DNA from: Zarea fungicola
Taxonomy: Eukaryota > Ascomycota > Sordariomycetes > Hypocreales > Cordycipitaceae
DNA length: 64,000 nucleotides
NCBI GenBank assembly: GCA_900169235.1
Contig: FWCC01000172.1
Coordinates: 1-64,000, forward strand
Reading direction: 5' to 3'
Numbering within the stretch: the first letter of the stretch is position 1; each line of letters starts with the position of its first letter. Below the pieces are notes generated by a model. It did no database searches. It had not been told where the DNA came from and saw nothing but the letters and a program-made list of their open reading frames with translations. Both the position numbers and the translations under genes were made by a program. Positions 1-11,048 of the stretch are shown piece after piece.

Positions 1-451
1 AGCGACAGGTTTTTTTGTCACCCACATGCCAAGGTGCGCCACCATTTTCTTACCTCACAAAAAATGGCACCACCACCACTTTTTTGATGTGACTCGGTTC
101 CCGAACCATAATAATAACTCTGCATGTATTTTACTGCTACGCACCCACTTATTATTACCTGCAGGCAGTCGGTAGACTACCAGTACTTGGTACCACTCCA
201 CCCTCCCCCAAGGCTGCTGCCAACCACAGAACCTCTACCCCATCACAACCCTCTTGCCACTTCACCTTTTCCCCTGCCCTTTGCATTTTCTTTTTTCTTT
301 TTTCTTTTTATTATTCTGCTTGCCAAGGCTGCCATTCTACTTCAACTCTTTTCCTTCTTCTTTGTTTCTGTTTGTTTACTTGCTACCTCCCGAATCTGCC
401 TGCGTGTCGCCATCGCCATCCAACTCGCGCGCGCGCATCGGCTAGCCCGCC
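1..451. other. Promoter and leader of the zinc transporter gene
   Basis: No gene is supported here. The stretch at about 280-365 is strongly pyrimidine-rich on the plus strand, as is usual just upstream of fungal start codons. Short open frames overlap it but have no recognisable product. I see no clear TATA box or zinc-response element. Confidence 0.5.
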
Positions 452-2177
452 ATGGCTTCCAAGATGGCGCTCTCCAAGAGCACACGCATCAAGATCATGA
501 TTGGAATTGATACGGCCTTCTTCCTCCTTGAACTCATTTGCGGCTTCGTCGCCCACTCCCTCGCCCTTACCGCCGATGCCTTTCACATGGTTTGTGGACT
601 CGACTTCTCTTCTGCTCTTGTACATCACTGACACGCAACTCGCGTCCATTCAGCTCAACGACATCATCTCCCTTATTATTGGTCTCTGGGCTGTTGTCGC
701 CTCACAAAAAGAAACCACGGACGAATTTACCTTTGGCGTATGCACACCTCGACTACCCAACTTTACCAGCCTCATTCTCTAACATGATTCCCAGTGGGTT
801 CGCGCCGAAATCCTCGGTGCCTTTTTCAATGCCGTCTTCCTTATTGCTCTTTGCGTGTCCATCATCCTCGAAGCCCTCACCCGATTCGTCGAGCCTCCCG
901 AGATTACTCAGCCCAAATTGATTCTAATTGTTGGTTCCGCTGGTCTCTTTTCCAACCTACTCGGCTTTGTCGTTCTTGGTGGTCACGGCCACGACCACGG
1001 CCACGAGGAAGACGGCCACGATCACGGCCACGACCATGGCCACTCCCACAGCCACGGCCACGATATCGACGAGGAACAACGCCGTATCGCCGATGAGTCC
1101 GGCCCCGTCCAAGATGTCTATCCCGACGTTGTCGTCGGCAAGGTTACCGCCGCCGCCGCCGCTCGCACCTCGCCCGACAGCCAGCATCGCGGCCGCCGTC
1201 TCTCAAGCAAGGGCCAACATTCGCGCTTCACCAGTATCGACGACTTGAGCATTCATCCCTCCAGCTTCCGACAGGATATTATTGCCGCCGGCTTGCACCC
1301 ATCGCCTGTCCCCCAGGAGAGCGACTCTAATGACGAATCTACCGCCGGAGATGACGCCGAGCCGACGGAGAACTCGCCGCTTCTCAAAGCGCCCAAAGGA
1401 AACAATGGCACCACCGTCATCAAGGCTCGCACCACCGGAACTAAACACCGAGCCCGTAGAAATTCTAGCGTCCATGCTGGCCACAATCACACATTCCCCC
1501 AAAAGGCTACCAAGACCACCGGACACAACCATGCAGACATGGGCATGAACGCCATGATGCTCCACGTCATCGGCGATGCCCTCGGCAATGTCGGCGTCAT
1601 AGTTACTGCTCTGATTATTTGGCTCACCGACTGGCCTGGCAAGCTTTACGCTGATCCTGCCGTCTCGCTCTTCATCACCCTCATTATTCTCAAGACTTCT
1701 ATCCCACTTACACTCGCTACCTCTCGCATCCTTCTCCAGGCCACGCCAGAAAATATTAGCATCAAGGATATTCGACAAGATATCGAGAGACTTCCTGGTG
1801 TCATCAGCTGCCACCACATTCATGTCTGGCAGCTCTCTGACACAAAGATTGTCGCCAGCATGCACCTCCAGGTCGAGTTCCCCATGGATACGCACAGCGG
1901 CGAAAAGTACATGCAACTCGCAAAGCGCGCACGAAACTGCCTCCACGAGTTTGGCATCCACAGCGCCACCATCCAACCTGAGTTTTGCCTGGGTAACGAC
2001 CACGAGCACCTTAGAGATGCTGCTGCGCTGACCCTGGACGGCCAAAACGACCCCACCGCCGCCTGCCTGCTCGAGTGCATTGAAGACTGCGAAGGCCAAG
2101 GTTGCTGCACAGCTGAGGGCTCTTCAAAGGCTCCTTCTGTCCGCCGCGCCAGCGACTCTTCACATACTGCCGCCTAA
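452..2177 (+). CDS. ZRC1: Vacuolar zinc/cadmium transporter, cation diffusion facilitator (ZRC1/COT1 type)
   Basis: Predicted 534-residue CDF transporter that would move Zn2+ (and perhaps Co2+/Cd2+) from cytosol into the vacuole in exchange for protons. Exons 452-589, 654-737 and 795-2177; the two introns (64 and 57 nt) have GT-AG ends and keep the frame. The start at 452 gives the usual short cytosolic N-terminus before TM1. Visible family marks are the paired HxxxD metal sites, HMLND in TM2 (about residues 45-49) and HVIGD in TM5 (about 331-335), and the His/Asp-rich loop between TM4 and TM5 (about 137-164, repeated GHDH units). A long Ser/Ala-rich low-complexity linker (about 170-320) precedes TM5, and a cytosolic C-terminal domain follows TM6. 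The function is inferred from the family; the metal preference of this protein is not shown by sequence alone. The Cys/Glu-rich tail near the end is variable in the family. Confidence 0.95.
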
Positions 2178-3751
2178 ATGCGTTGCACAACAAAAACTAA
2201 AGTTTGCTACCTTTTAAATGGCAGCGCTCACAGAAGGCCAGCCGCCGGGCCACAATAATATTCGTTTATAACATCATACGGTGGTTCGGCACCGCCCCGT
2301 CATTCATCTTGTCATATACATGTCAAGATTTACACTCTCTATTGATTACAATTATGCTTGCCATATTGTATTGCGTCCTGACTTTTAACTGTCTTTGGCG
2401 ATCTTTGTTATGACACCGACACACTTGGGTCTTTTCCCCTGCTTTTCCTTTACTTATTTTACAGGTCTAAACTCGGCGTTTTTTTTGGTTTTTTTTTTTC
2501 TTTTTTGGCTCATCTCAGCGCTGGATGCTACGTGGATGAAGATAATATACTTGGAATGGGGATGAAGAAACGGAAGTCATTATCTTGCACAATAGATGGA
2601 GGCTTGTCTGTGCCAGTTGGGATGATGTGATGGTAATCAGCGCATGACATATTTTGAATAGTCAATCCAAAACAGCGTTATCGTACAAGTTTGTTCTAAA
2701 AGCAGCTCTGCATCGTATGGTGAGAGGATGAGTTAGTTGACTGTATGCATATGTGCACATCGATACATACGTCGGGCCATATTTCAACGATTCAGCGGTC
2801 TGTAGAGCCTTGGTATCAGATACTGTAAAGTGGCCATTTATTAACGCGTATTCTGTTTGCTTTTACTTCACCTGCAACGCAAAACAGCATTTGATTCTAT
2901 TGAAGGTAAAAGAAGTCTTCAACTAGCCGATATAGCCACAGCGCTTCAGCCACATCAAAACTGACTCTTGCATCATCTGTCACAGGCGACCAGCCGGACC
3001 GGTCAATTCCAAGTAATAATTTGCCGTACTGGATGGAATTAATTGTTTGTCATGTGACAGACAAGTTTACAAAGGAACTCCGAAAAGGCAATTCCTCGGA
3101 CAGCTCTACTTGGTTGTACCGTATGTCCGGCCCCCAGGAGGCATAATAGCAAAGACATGAGACGACGCTTCGTATGGGCGTTACATATAGAAAGTGCGTA
3201 AAGGGCAGTGTGCTGTAGCTTTCCATCGGGCCAGAGGGCCGAACAGACGCCATGAGTGGCGCGCTCGTATGGACTAGACGGAGACCTGGGTGAGAAACCC
3301 TTAGTCTAGACCCGTTCCGGTTTGTCTTGGAATGTTGACGGAAGTGAAGCTGCCATAGACAAGACGCAGAGAACAAGTAACCAAAGCTGTTTGAGAAACA
3401 TGGTTCATTCCAAAAACTTGAATGATTTAAATGTTCTTCTAGAGGTTTAATTGAAATTTTCTGGGATTTCTTAGTTGCTGATATTTGTACGATTGCCTCC
3501 GTAAGCCACTTACGTTTGCTCCCGGCCGGCGCGCCGGGGCTACAACAGGTGCCGACCGCATCTGCCCCTCCCCTCCGGCGCGGCGTCTAGCATTCGGGGT
3601 TTCCGACCAAACGGCGGCTTCTCATGATTGTATATATCAGGCCCCCCCAGCCGCCACCCATCCAGAAATTCGATTACCTTTTCTTTCAAGATTTTTCATT
3701 AAAACAACGTATTCAAAACTCTTTTATTCAAAAAGAAAAACAACGTCAGCC
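2178..3751. other. Intergenic: zinc transporter 3' region and desaturase promoter
   Basis: No gene is supported. The first few hundred bases are AT-rich and T-tract rich, as expected of a 3' UTR/terminator. Open frames here are short and unlike known proteins; one minus-strand frame of 108 codons at 3050-3376 lacks an ATG at its start. A GC-rich palindromic patch with an AscI-like core lies near 3527-3537. Confidence 0.5.
3631..3638 (+). promoter_or_regulatory. TATA-like element of the desaturase-family gene
   Basis: The sequence TATATATC lies about 115-120 nt upstream of the chosen ATG at 3752 and is followed by an A/T- and C-rich leader. The spacing suits a fungal core promoter. It is based only on motif and position. 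Confidence 0.4.
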
Positions 3752-4870
3752 ATGTCCAGCACAGCTGTGCAAACTGGGGGCGCCGTTTCGGCACGGAAGC
3801 TGCAGTCATCATCGTCGTGCGAGGCTGATGCACCTAGCACCAGCACTTCCTCCATCCTCACACCAGCCTCACGGCGCTTCATCCCCAAGGACCTCCGAGG
3901 CAACGCCATCCCGCACGGCAAGCGCTGGGCGTACTCCACGGCTTCGGTCATCCGGGGTTCCTGGGGCTCCAAAGGGATCAACTGGCTTATCATGGCCCTC
4001 TTCACGCTCTGGCAATCCTCCCCAGCTGCGCACCGTCTCTATGCCCACCTCGACACCGCCTACGGCGCCCGCGCCATCAACGTCTGGGGTACCTTCCTCA
4101 TCACCTCCGTCTTCTTCTGGGCGTGGGGCGGCGTCTTTGCCCTCGCCGACCTCACGGCGCGGCCGCGATGGCTGTTCCAGTACAAGACGCAGCCCTTTGT
4201 GCGCGTGCCGGCCCGGGAGTACGCCTGGATTTGTCTGATTTCGCTCCGGAACCAGCTCTTGGTCGCCTTCCCGCTCGCCTACGCGCTGGCCCACGTCGCC
4301 AGCCCGCGGCCCGTCCACCCGTCCGCGCTGCCCGGCCCGCTGCAGACGTTTGCGACCATCATATTCGACACGCTGTGCACAGAGGTCGGCTTCTACTACG
4401 TCCACCGCGCGTTCCACGCCAAGCCGCTGTACGCGCGCTTCCACAAGCAGCACCACGAGTTCACGGCGCCCGTGGGGCTGGCGTCGACGTACTGCACCGT
4501 CACGGAGCACGTCCTCTCCAACCTGGTCCCCAACGCGCTGGGCACGCTGCTGGTGCCGCACCACTGGTCGCAGCAGTGCTTCACGTTCCTGTTCCTCGAG
4601 TTTGGCACCATCTGCGCCCACTCGGGCTACAACATACCCGGCCTGCCGTCGAACCTGCAGCACGACTTTCACCACTTTGCGTTTGATGAGAACTTTGGGC
4701 CGACGGGCCTGCTGGACGGGTGGCACGGGACCAATGGCAAGTACAGGGCCACCATGGAGGAGGCCATGGCGCGGACAGAAGGGGACGAGGAGAGGGCGAG
4801 GAAGATTGTGCTGGAGAGGCTGGCGCAGATGGAGGTTGATGCGGACCTTGCCAAGGCAAAGAAGAATTAA
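3752..4870 (+). CDS. Sterol desaturase / fatty acid hydroxylase superfamily membrane protein
   Basis: Single-exon 372-residue di-iron membrane protein. The histidine clusters that bind the iron pair are visible: HRAFH (218-222), HKQHH (231-235) and LQHDFHH (302-308). Hydrophobic segments lie at about 78-90, 110-133, 158-182 and 265-290. This pattern belongs to the ERG3/ERG25/fatty acid hydroxylase superfamily, ER membrane enzymes using O2 and cytochrome b5-type electrons. The exact substrate cannot be told: it is not obviously the ERG3 or ERG25 orthologue, because the first 70 residues are Ser/Thr-rich and unusual. The frame is open upstream to 3485, but the first ATG with a good context (CAGCCATGTC) is 3752, just after a TATA-like box and leader. 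The C-terminus (about 334-372) is a charged, probably helical cytosolic tail. Very high GC3 makes long antisense frames here meaningless. Confidence 0.88.
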   Translation: MSSTAVQTGGAVSARKLQSSSSCEADAPSTSTSSILTPASRRFIPKDLRGNAIPHGKRWAYSTASVIRGSWGSKGINWLIMALFTLWQSSPAAHRLYAHLDTAYGARAINVWGTFLITSVFFWAWGGVFALADLTARPRWLFQYKTQPFVRVPAREYAWICLISLRNQLLVAFPLAYALAHVASPRPVHPSALPGPLQTFATIIFDTLCTEVGFYYVHRAFHAKPLYARFHKQHHEFTAPVGLASTYCTVTEHVLSNLVPNALGTLLVPHHWSQQCFTFLFLEFGTICAHSGYNIPGLPSNLQHDFHHFAFDENFGPTGLLDGWHGTNGKYRATMEEAMARTEGDEERARKIVLERLAQMEVDADLAKAKKN

Positions 4871-7800
4871 AAGATGAGGGCACGGTATATTATGGGGGCC
4901 GCACGTGTGTTTTGGCTGGACTGTGGCCGTCCTTGGGCGATTTTTTTGGAATTTGTATATGAATAATGTCACGGAGTCGTGGAAAATTACGAATTTTTGT
5001 TATAGGTTTCTTGTTTTGTTAATTCTATTATCAGGCTAGGTTTCTTCTGCTATAGGCCCGCGGAACCTGGGAATTAGGTCGCCGAATCAAGGAAAAAATC
5101 TTTCATCGGGGATTACACGTGTGTTAAATTACATGGGTTATATCAGAGCAGAGATAAGGTCTTTGTCAGAAAATGGCGTGACTGCCTCGTATAACACGCG
5201 ACGAAGCCCAACCATGACGACTCAAAAGGTATGCCGTCGATTAATAGCTTTCCTATAACTCTCTTTTTTTTTGGCCTGTTATAGTGAGTCACGTAAAAGG
5301 AATCGAATTTTGTATTGAAAACATTCGCCTGGTTGAATACGCCCCTATTCAAGAACCTGGGGCTATATCAAGCCACTTACACTGCAGAAGCCCACAAGTA
5401 TTTAACAACGCCAATGTCAAGTACTTATTACGCCCGAATAATTGGCAATTCAGTTAAGCCAAATGCCAAACCAACAAACCCCTTTGTCAAAGTATGTATG
5501 CATCTCTGCATACACCCCCAGAGCTCAAAACTCGCCTAATTTTCTACGATGGCACGTACAATATCATAAAGGCGAAAGTGTCGTCATAAAGGAAAAAGAA
5601 ACGTAAATCTCGCTCTTTCCACCGAGACACATTGACGAGAATGGTTTATACAAAAATGGCCCGAGGATCGGCCAACTTGATAGTTTCTAAGCCAGGCAGC
5701 GTCTTGCTCCGGGGCCGAAACTCCAACGAGATTTGTTTTAGGGAACGCCGAGACATGCAATGCTGTCAATAGATTTTAAGATTGACGTCTTTTAGTAAAA
5801 GACGCAGGCAGGCAGCAGCAATTGCCGCTGGCATGCAGGAAATGTTGGCATGTTGCTTGGTCCATTCCAAGGTTCAAGGAAGTCACCGAAGCTTCCCCGC
5901 TCTCCAGCTTCCCCACTCCAACTTACACGGCCGAAGAACCGGGCCGACATACAATAAGAACAAGCCTGACCAACATCCGTCTCTTCAGCGCACGTTTGTT
6001 GCCGATGTTGCAGATTCTCCTTGCCAAGTGACGAAATACTTGGAAATCTTGTAATTCGTAGGTTTTTTCCTCCGATTTTTATGATTTCAAATATACGTAC
6101 TTGTTTCCCCGCAATGGTGAAGTGATAATGTATGTGGCCACATGAATGAAAAGGAGGTCTCTGGAATGTAACAGGTTGCCCAACTTCTCAAGGTACCCAT
6201 CCACAAAAGGTATAACGACGAAATAAAAATCCTCCAGTGTTATGCAGACTTAATATTCCAGATATAATATATACCAGTATCATATCAAGGAAACGTCATG
6301 AAAACGGATAAGAAGGTGCCATTTCCATGCGTCTTATAAGTACCCTATATAACGAACATCCCAATACGATGGAACTATTCCCCACCAACCAATATGTATC
6401 CCGTGGCAAAAAGGGGAAAAAGTCCATCACTAACATGAATAATTCGATTGGGATAAACCCTCTAGTCGTTATTGCCTATATCGACATCCCATTCAAACAC
6501 CTAGGAACATCCATTGTTTCCTCCCTTGCCTCGCTGCGTCGCCGCCCTACTTCATTCAGCCCAGCTAACCAACCCCCCAACCCTTATCCCTCCCCTTTTA
6601 GCATACCAGCCAAAGGATTATTGAGGCCAAGCCATCTTTGACTCAAAATTACAGAAAAGGGAAATACTGTTCTTTTGGGTCGTCGCACTAATCCACAAAG
6701 GCTAAATGCCCAATGCTTATAACCATTTTCAGCAGTAGACCATATCCGGGACCGTTACCCCGGAGGCCACACTACCGTAGTACCGGTACGTGCAGTATTC
6801 TGGAGTCACATTGCGCGACCAGCTGGTTGGGCACCAAAAAAAAAAAAATAACCGTGCACGAATAGTCAATAAGCCGTACCACATAAAGAATTATAGAGCT
6901 TACATTGTGGCTTGGCCATACAAAGCGTAGCGACCAACCAGACCAAAAGCCCACAGGCTTTCCGAAATTGCTTCATCCACCTTCTCACTGCCTACTGGTA
7001 GACTTTTGGCCAAACTAGTCAAGCCGCCACTATTGCGCAAGACGGACCAGTTATACCGCCGCCATTGTTGCCGATTCAGCAACGCCACCATGGCATCTCT
7101 CTCTCTCTATAGATACCCCTTGTCTACACAAGGTTGCACATTTCACATTCATTATTGCACGGATCGAATCAATTGCCCTGAATAGGATTGTATTTTACTG
7201 CTTTGTGTGCCTGTTTTTACAACTACCCATACATCGAACCAAGGCCCGGCTTCGGCGTCAATAACAGCCTCCTGGACAGACACCCCTCGATCCAGGGTTA
7301 ATGCCTGCCACACTGTCTTTCAATGCTTGGCCCCGGTTGGAAAAAAAAAAGACCCCGACGTCTCCAAGCCCATTGAAAAAAGAAGAGTAAAAATACTGCA
7401 GGCATTGGTTAGACCCAGGGTATTCTCTTCGCCAGCTGCGACTAATCGCTTGGGTATCCTTTTTCATCCTTCCCCTTGGCCACTGTTCCATTCTTGTTGT
7501 TCCATAGTAAGGCTGGCCAGGCCCCCTTGTTGTAAGTCTAATCCTCCACCAACAGCTTCCACTGCAAGGGCCATTATGCTCCAAGCCTGTGGAGGCCGAT
7601 AATCCCGAGGAAATAGTGCAAAAATTGCAAAATGTAACATGCGAAACCCAACTCTGAAGACCCATCGGGCCTATGTCGCAGAGAATTTTTTTTGTTGTGT
7701 CAAAAACGCTTTTTGTTCTTTTAGTGTCGTTCTTCGACTCGAAAAAGACGGGGGGGGGGGGGATAAGGAATAAAATAAAGATGAAATGAAAAAAATGAAA

Positions 7801-7976
7801 CAGAAAAACAAAATCGCTAAATGCCATGACGTAGATGAGAGAGATCGATCATTCTTGAATGCGGGTATGCAATTCGAAAAAAGACAACGAGTACTGTGTG
7901 GTTCTGAGATGCCCCGAATATTATGTGCGGTATGAGGCTTGTGATGCTTTTGATGGTGATTGGCGACCGGAATGCT
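4871..7976. other. 3.1 kb intergenic region between desaturase-type gene and cyclin
   Basis: No gene is supported. Most of it is AT-rich with short frames in all six phases, none with a recognisable motif. Simple-sequence patches include a (TC)n run near 7096-7108 and a 13-nt G run at 7750-7762. The first part holds the 3' end of the desaturase-type gene and the last few hundred bases the 3' UTR of the minus-strand cyclin. Confidence 0.5.
7750..7762. repeat. Poly-G homopolymer (13 G)
   Basis: A run of 13 G on the plus strand (poly-C in cyclin transcript sense), about 215 nt beyond the cyclin stop codon, so probably in its 3' UTR or just past it. Such long G runs are rare and length-unstable; the exact count may also be a sequencing artefact. 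Confidence 0.8.
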
Positions 7977-9230
7977 TTAATGCTGGCCAACATAGCCATA
8001 CTGCGCCTGTGCTACAAATAACGTTGCTTGGTTATGATGTGGTGTGGGGGTAACCGGGCATCGAGGAGGCAACGAAGAGTAACATTCTCTTTGTGCTTGT
8101 GCTTGTACCTGAGCCTGGGCATTACCAAAGTGACCACCATCCGGAGTAATGGGAGGAGTGAGATAACCCTCGAAGCCGACGGCAGCACCGTGGCCCTTTT
8201 GGGGTGTGCTGTAAATGTTGGCAGGCTTGGCAGCCTCGGTGGGAGGTGAGGGAGGGTTGGCAGCGCGACGAGCCATTTCAGCCTGCTCGGCCATGAACTC
8301 TACAAGTTTTTGCGAAGATCGAGACAGGTTTGGCGCGGCGTACTTGCGAGCCAGTGTAGGAGAAGGCTGGTTGAGATGTTGAGAGAGCGCCACGAGAGTG
8401 AAGTTGTCCGTCTGAACCCAGTCGGCATCGTTGTTTTCCGGTCGGCCGAGGATGGCACGGGCGAGAGCAAGAGAGCTGCGGGCCAAGATCGAAGGCCTAG
8501 TTGAGACAAAATCGCGGTGGTAGAGGGCAATTTCGCAGAGGTAGGCCGCCATGTGCTCGACCTCGCTGTCATCGCGCTCCTCAATGACCATGAGCTGGGT
8601 GAAGCAGTCGACAGTAGGATGGCCAATAGCCCACTCGAGTGTGTTGAGGACGTGCATCTCCATCTGGGTGAACATGCCAGAGTCATAGAGACCACAGCAC
8701 ATGTTGTTGAGTTCGTTGATCTGGGGAACACGGTCCTTCTTGTCACCATACTTGGCGGCGATGAGCAGTGCAGCGCAGCCGACAAGTTGGTAGTGATGCT
8801 TATAGACGACTCTCTTGGAGCAGTAACGATCTAACAGGTTAACAGTGAGGAAAAGAGTCTCGGGCAGCAGGGCAAAGGCGGCGTGGGCTTCGACGATGAA
8901 GTCAATTAGGTATGGCCGCATGAACCACTGAATCTCGCGCTGCATATCGATGAGGTTAGCATCGGGAAGAGTCTCGTCCTACAAGTGGGTTAGCAAAAGA
9001 TGAGCATGTTGAATCGGTCAATCCGGTTGATGGCTTCGTACCTCCATGGTAGCCAAGTGTTCCAGGATGTCCTCAAGGTACTCGTCAGCTGCCAGTCTGC
9101 AGAGCTCACTGGCGATGTCCTCTTGGCGTTGACGGGCGAGCATCTTGGCTGCAGAGCGGGCGTTCATGCGCTCAAAGTTGGGCTCGTCCGACTCGATGAA
9201 GAAGGAGTCATCGTGATGAGAGTAGGCCAT
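7977..9230 (-). CDS. G1/S-type cyclin (N-terminal cyclin box protein)
   Basis: Predicted 396-residue cyclin that would activate a cyclin-dependent kinase at G1/S. Exons on the minus strand are 9230-9042 (63 codons) and 8978-7977; the 63-nt intron has GT-AG ends and joins in phase 0. The cyclin box covers about residues 70-190: it opens with an MRPYLIDFIVEAH helix (counterpart of the MRxxLxDW signature), then LLDRYCSKR, and LVGCAALLIAAKY, the hallmark helix-3 segment. A second cyclin fold follows. The C-terminal third is low-complexity, with a short Q/A repeat (about 345-360) and an LTPPITP motif typical of proline-directed phosphorylation sites. The N-terminus (Met at 9230) precedes an acidic stretch. 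It most resembles fungal Cln/Puc1-type G1 cyclins, but assignment to one orthologue is inference. The start is the first ATG in frame; upstream in-frame sequence has none. Confidence 0.92.
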
Positions 9231-10980
9231 GATTGCGGATAGATGAGATGATGATCCAACTTCCCGTGATGTTAAGAAAACGGGCAAGTAGGATGGGAAT
9301 GACCGGAATATAAAAAAAGAGTCAAAGTGGGTTTGTGTCTTTTGTAGTGAAGTTGTCCGTTGGGTCAAGGAATGGCTGGCAGGTTCTCCAGGAATCTTGG
9401 TTAGACGATTATTGAATAAAGAGTGAAACTCGAACGACCGGCAGAAAAGAGAGACCCGGTTGCTGGAGGAATTATAAAATTAGAGTATTAAAGAGCGTGG
9501 CGAACTAATGGTGACCGAGGACAGTATGTGAAGACTGTATCAGGACCATGTAGAAAGAAGTGTCGCAAGTGAGACGAAGGGGTTGGACAAGGGTCGGTTT
9601 AAAGGATTCGAGGGCTCTATAAAATTGGAGGCATTAGTTAACTATAAGTCCGCTGCAGAACTGCATCTCGGCGGCGGAAAGACATTGCCATTGCTAGATT
9701 GCGGGGGCCAGCCATGGTGCCCCTGGATGGTTGGGCTCCCTTGCGTAGAGGCTGGCATGGGCGTCTTTCGATCCATTGGCATGAGGTGCCAGTGCAGACA
9801 AAAAAAGGGCAGACTTACCAGGTCTAGCGCAGAGGAGGCTAGACAATGAAGATGAGACACCGGGAAAAGTGAGTGGGACCAACGAGCTAACGTCTCCCAG
9901 AACCTTGAGCGGAGGATTGAAGTCGAGCGCGACGGTGGAGATGTTGAAGAATGCAGAAAGAGGTGCTCGGCATGCAGCTATATTACAATCGCATGGTTAG
10001 CCAGGGGCCGAAAGTTTAATGTGGTGGGCAAAGGGATCGATCGGTGATGTGGGTTGTCGAAAGTCGAGGTTAGCTGAACTCACAAATTGCAGGTCAAAAC
10101 TTGGACAAGAGAAATCGAAAAGAAAAAAAGGACGAAAAAAATGGAAATAAAAGAAGGGACAACTAATGCAGAGGCATGCAATAGTATTTTGGTGCAGGCA
10201 GTTTCGCTAGCGAAAGCGAACAGGCCGGCGGTTGTAGGGAAACGAGGGAAAGCTTTTTGGGGCTATCTCGTGAGTAAAAGGGTCGTATCGAATGGGCGGT
10301 TCCTGGCGAGAGGATATAGCTAGCGGCTAGAGACTCGAATGAATGAGCGTCTAGTTTGCAGCTAATCTCGGGAAAGAGGGGTGCTTTGAATTCGAAATGG
10401 TTTGTCGAGTCGATGGATTGAGCCGAAGGGATGGCGTTTGACGTTTGACGTTTGGCGGGCTGGCCAAGTGTGGATCGAATTCCTTTGTGAGAGGCACTGG
10501 AATTCTGCGAAGCTGGAAGCAAGACTAGCTTGACAGAAACAGATCGTATGTGATGGGGCGGAAGGCTTTTAAAAAGTGAAATACCAATGAAGGTCACTTT
10601 TTTTCTGGGCTGTTGAATCACTTTTCGGGCAGACAGATGAACCTTTATGTGGTTCTTGTCGGTGCTTCTCTTCAACCCCAAGCTGAAGCTCTATACGGAG
10701 AAACCGGTACAAGGAAGCTAAGGGGCGAGAGGAGGCGTCGAGAAGGAGGGGAGGGGCGGGTTTTAAAGGACTCCTCAATCCAAAGGGCCAGACGTCTTGG
10801 GAGGTGAAAGGTCGACCTGCTGTGACGGGGTAGGACGAACGAAGAAGAATGGCGAAAGGAGAAATGAATGGACGAGGATGAGAGGAAAAACGAAGGAAGA
10901 AGAGGAGGGGAGGAGGTGGGATAAAAAGAGGTAGGAAGAAGATGGAGTCGAAGCAGAAGGATTGGCAGCGGAGAAGCGGT
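9231..10980 (-). promoter_or_regulatory. Likely long 5' leader and core promoter of the cyclin gene
   Basis: Upstream of the cyclin start there is no supported gene for many kilobases. In cyclin sense, a marked pyrimidine-rich (C/T) tract runs from about 10980 to 10720, the composition normally found right upstream of transcription starts in filamentous fungi. If transcription begins near its downstream edge, the leader would be about 1.4-1.6 kb. The leader contains three tandem copies of a 7-bp unit (CGTTTGA on the plus strand) at 10435-10455 and several short upstream frames. The transcription start is inferred from composition only. Confidence 0.35.
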
Positions 10981-11000
10981 TAGTTTTAACCAGCAGCCAG

Positions 11001-11048
11001 CAGTAGTAGCTGCAGTAGTAGCTGCAGTAGTAACTGCAGTAGCAGGTG
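11001..11048. repeat. 12-bp minisatellite, four units
   Basis: Four head-to-tail copies of a CAGTAGTAGCTG-like 12-mer; the first two are identical, the third differs at one base and the fourth at two. It lies just beyond the pyrimidine tract proposed as the cyclin promoter. Confidence 0.9.

Noticed and set aside
1203..2099. 298-codon minus-strand frame
   Set aside because: Antisense to the last exon of the zinc transporter; no motif and no ATG context better than chance.
3869..4972. 367-codon minus-strand open frame
   Set aside because: Lies antisense to the well-supported di-iron desaturase-family gene; its length follows from very high GC3 of that gene, and its translation has Arg/Val/Gly-rich shadow composition with no motif.
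10163..10681. 172-codon minus frame in the cyclin leader
   Set aside because: Begins with TTG rather than ATG and sits in the presumed cyclin 5' leader; no recognisable domain.
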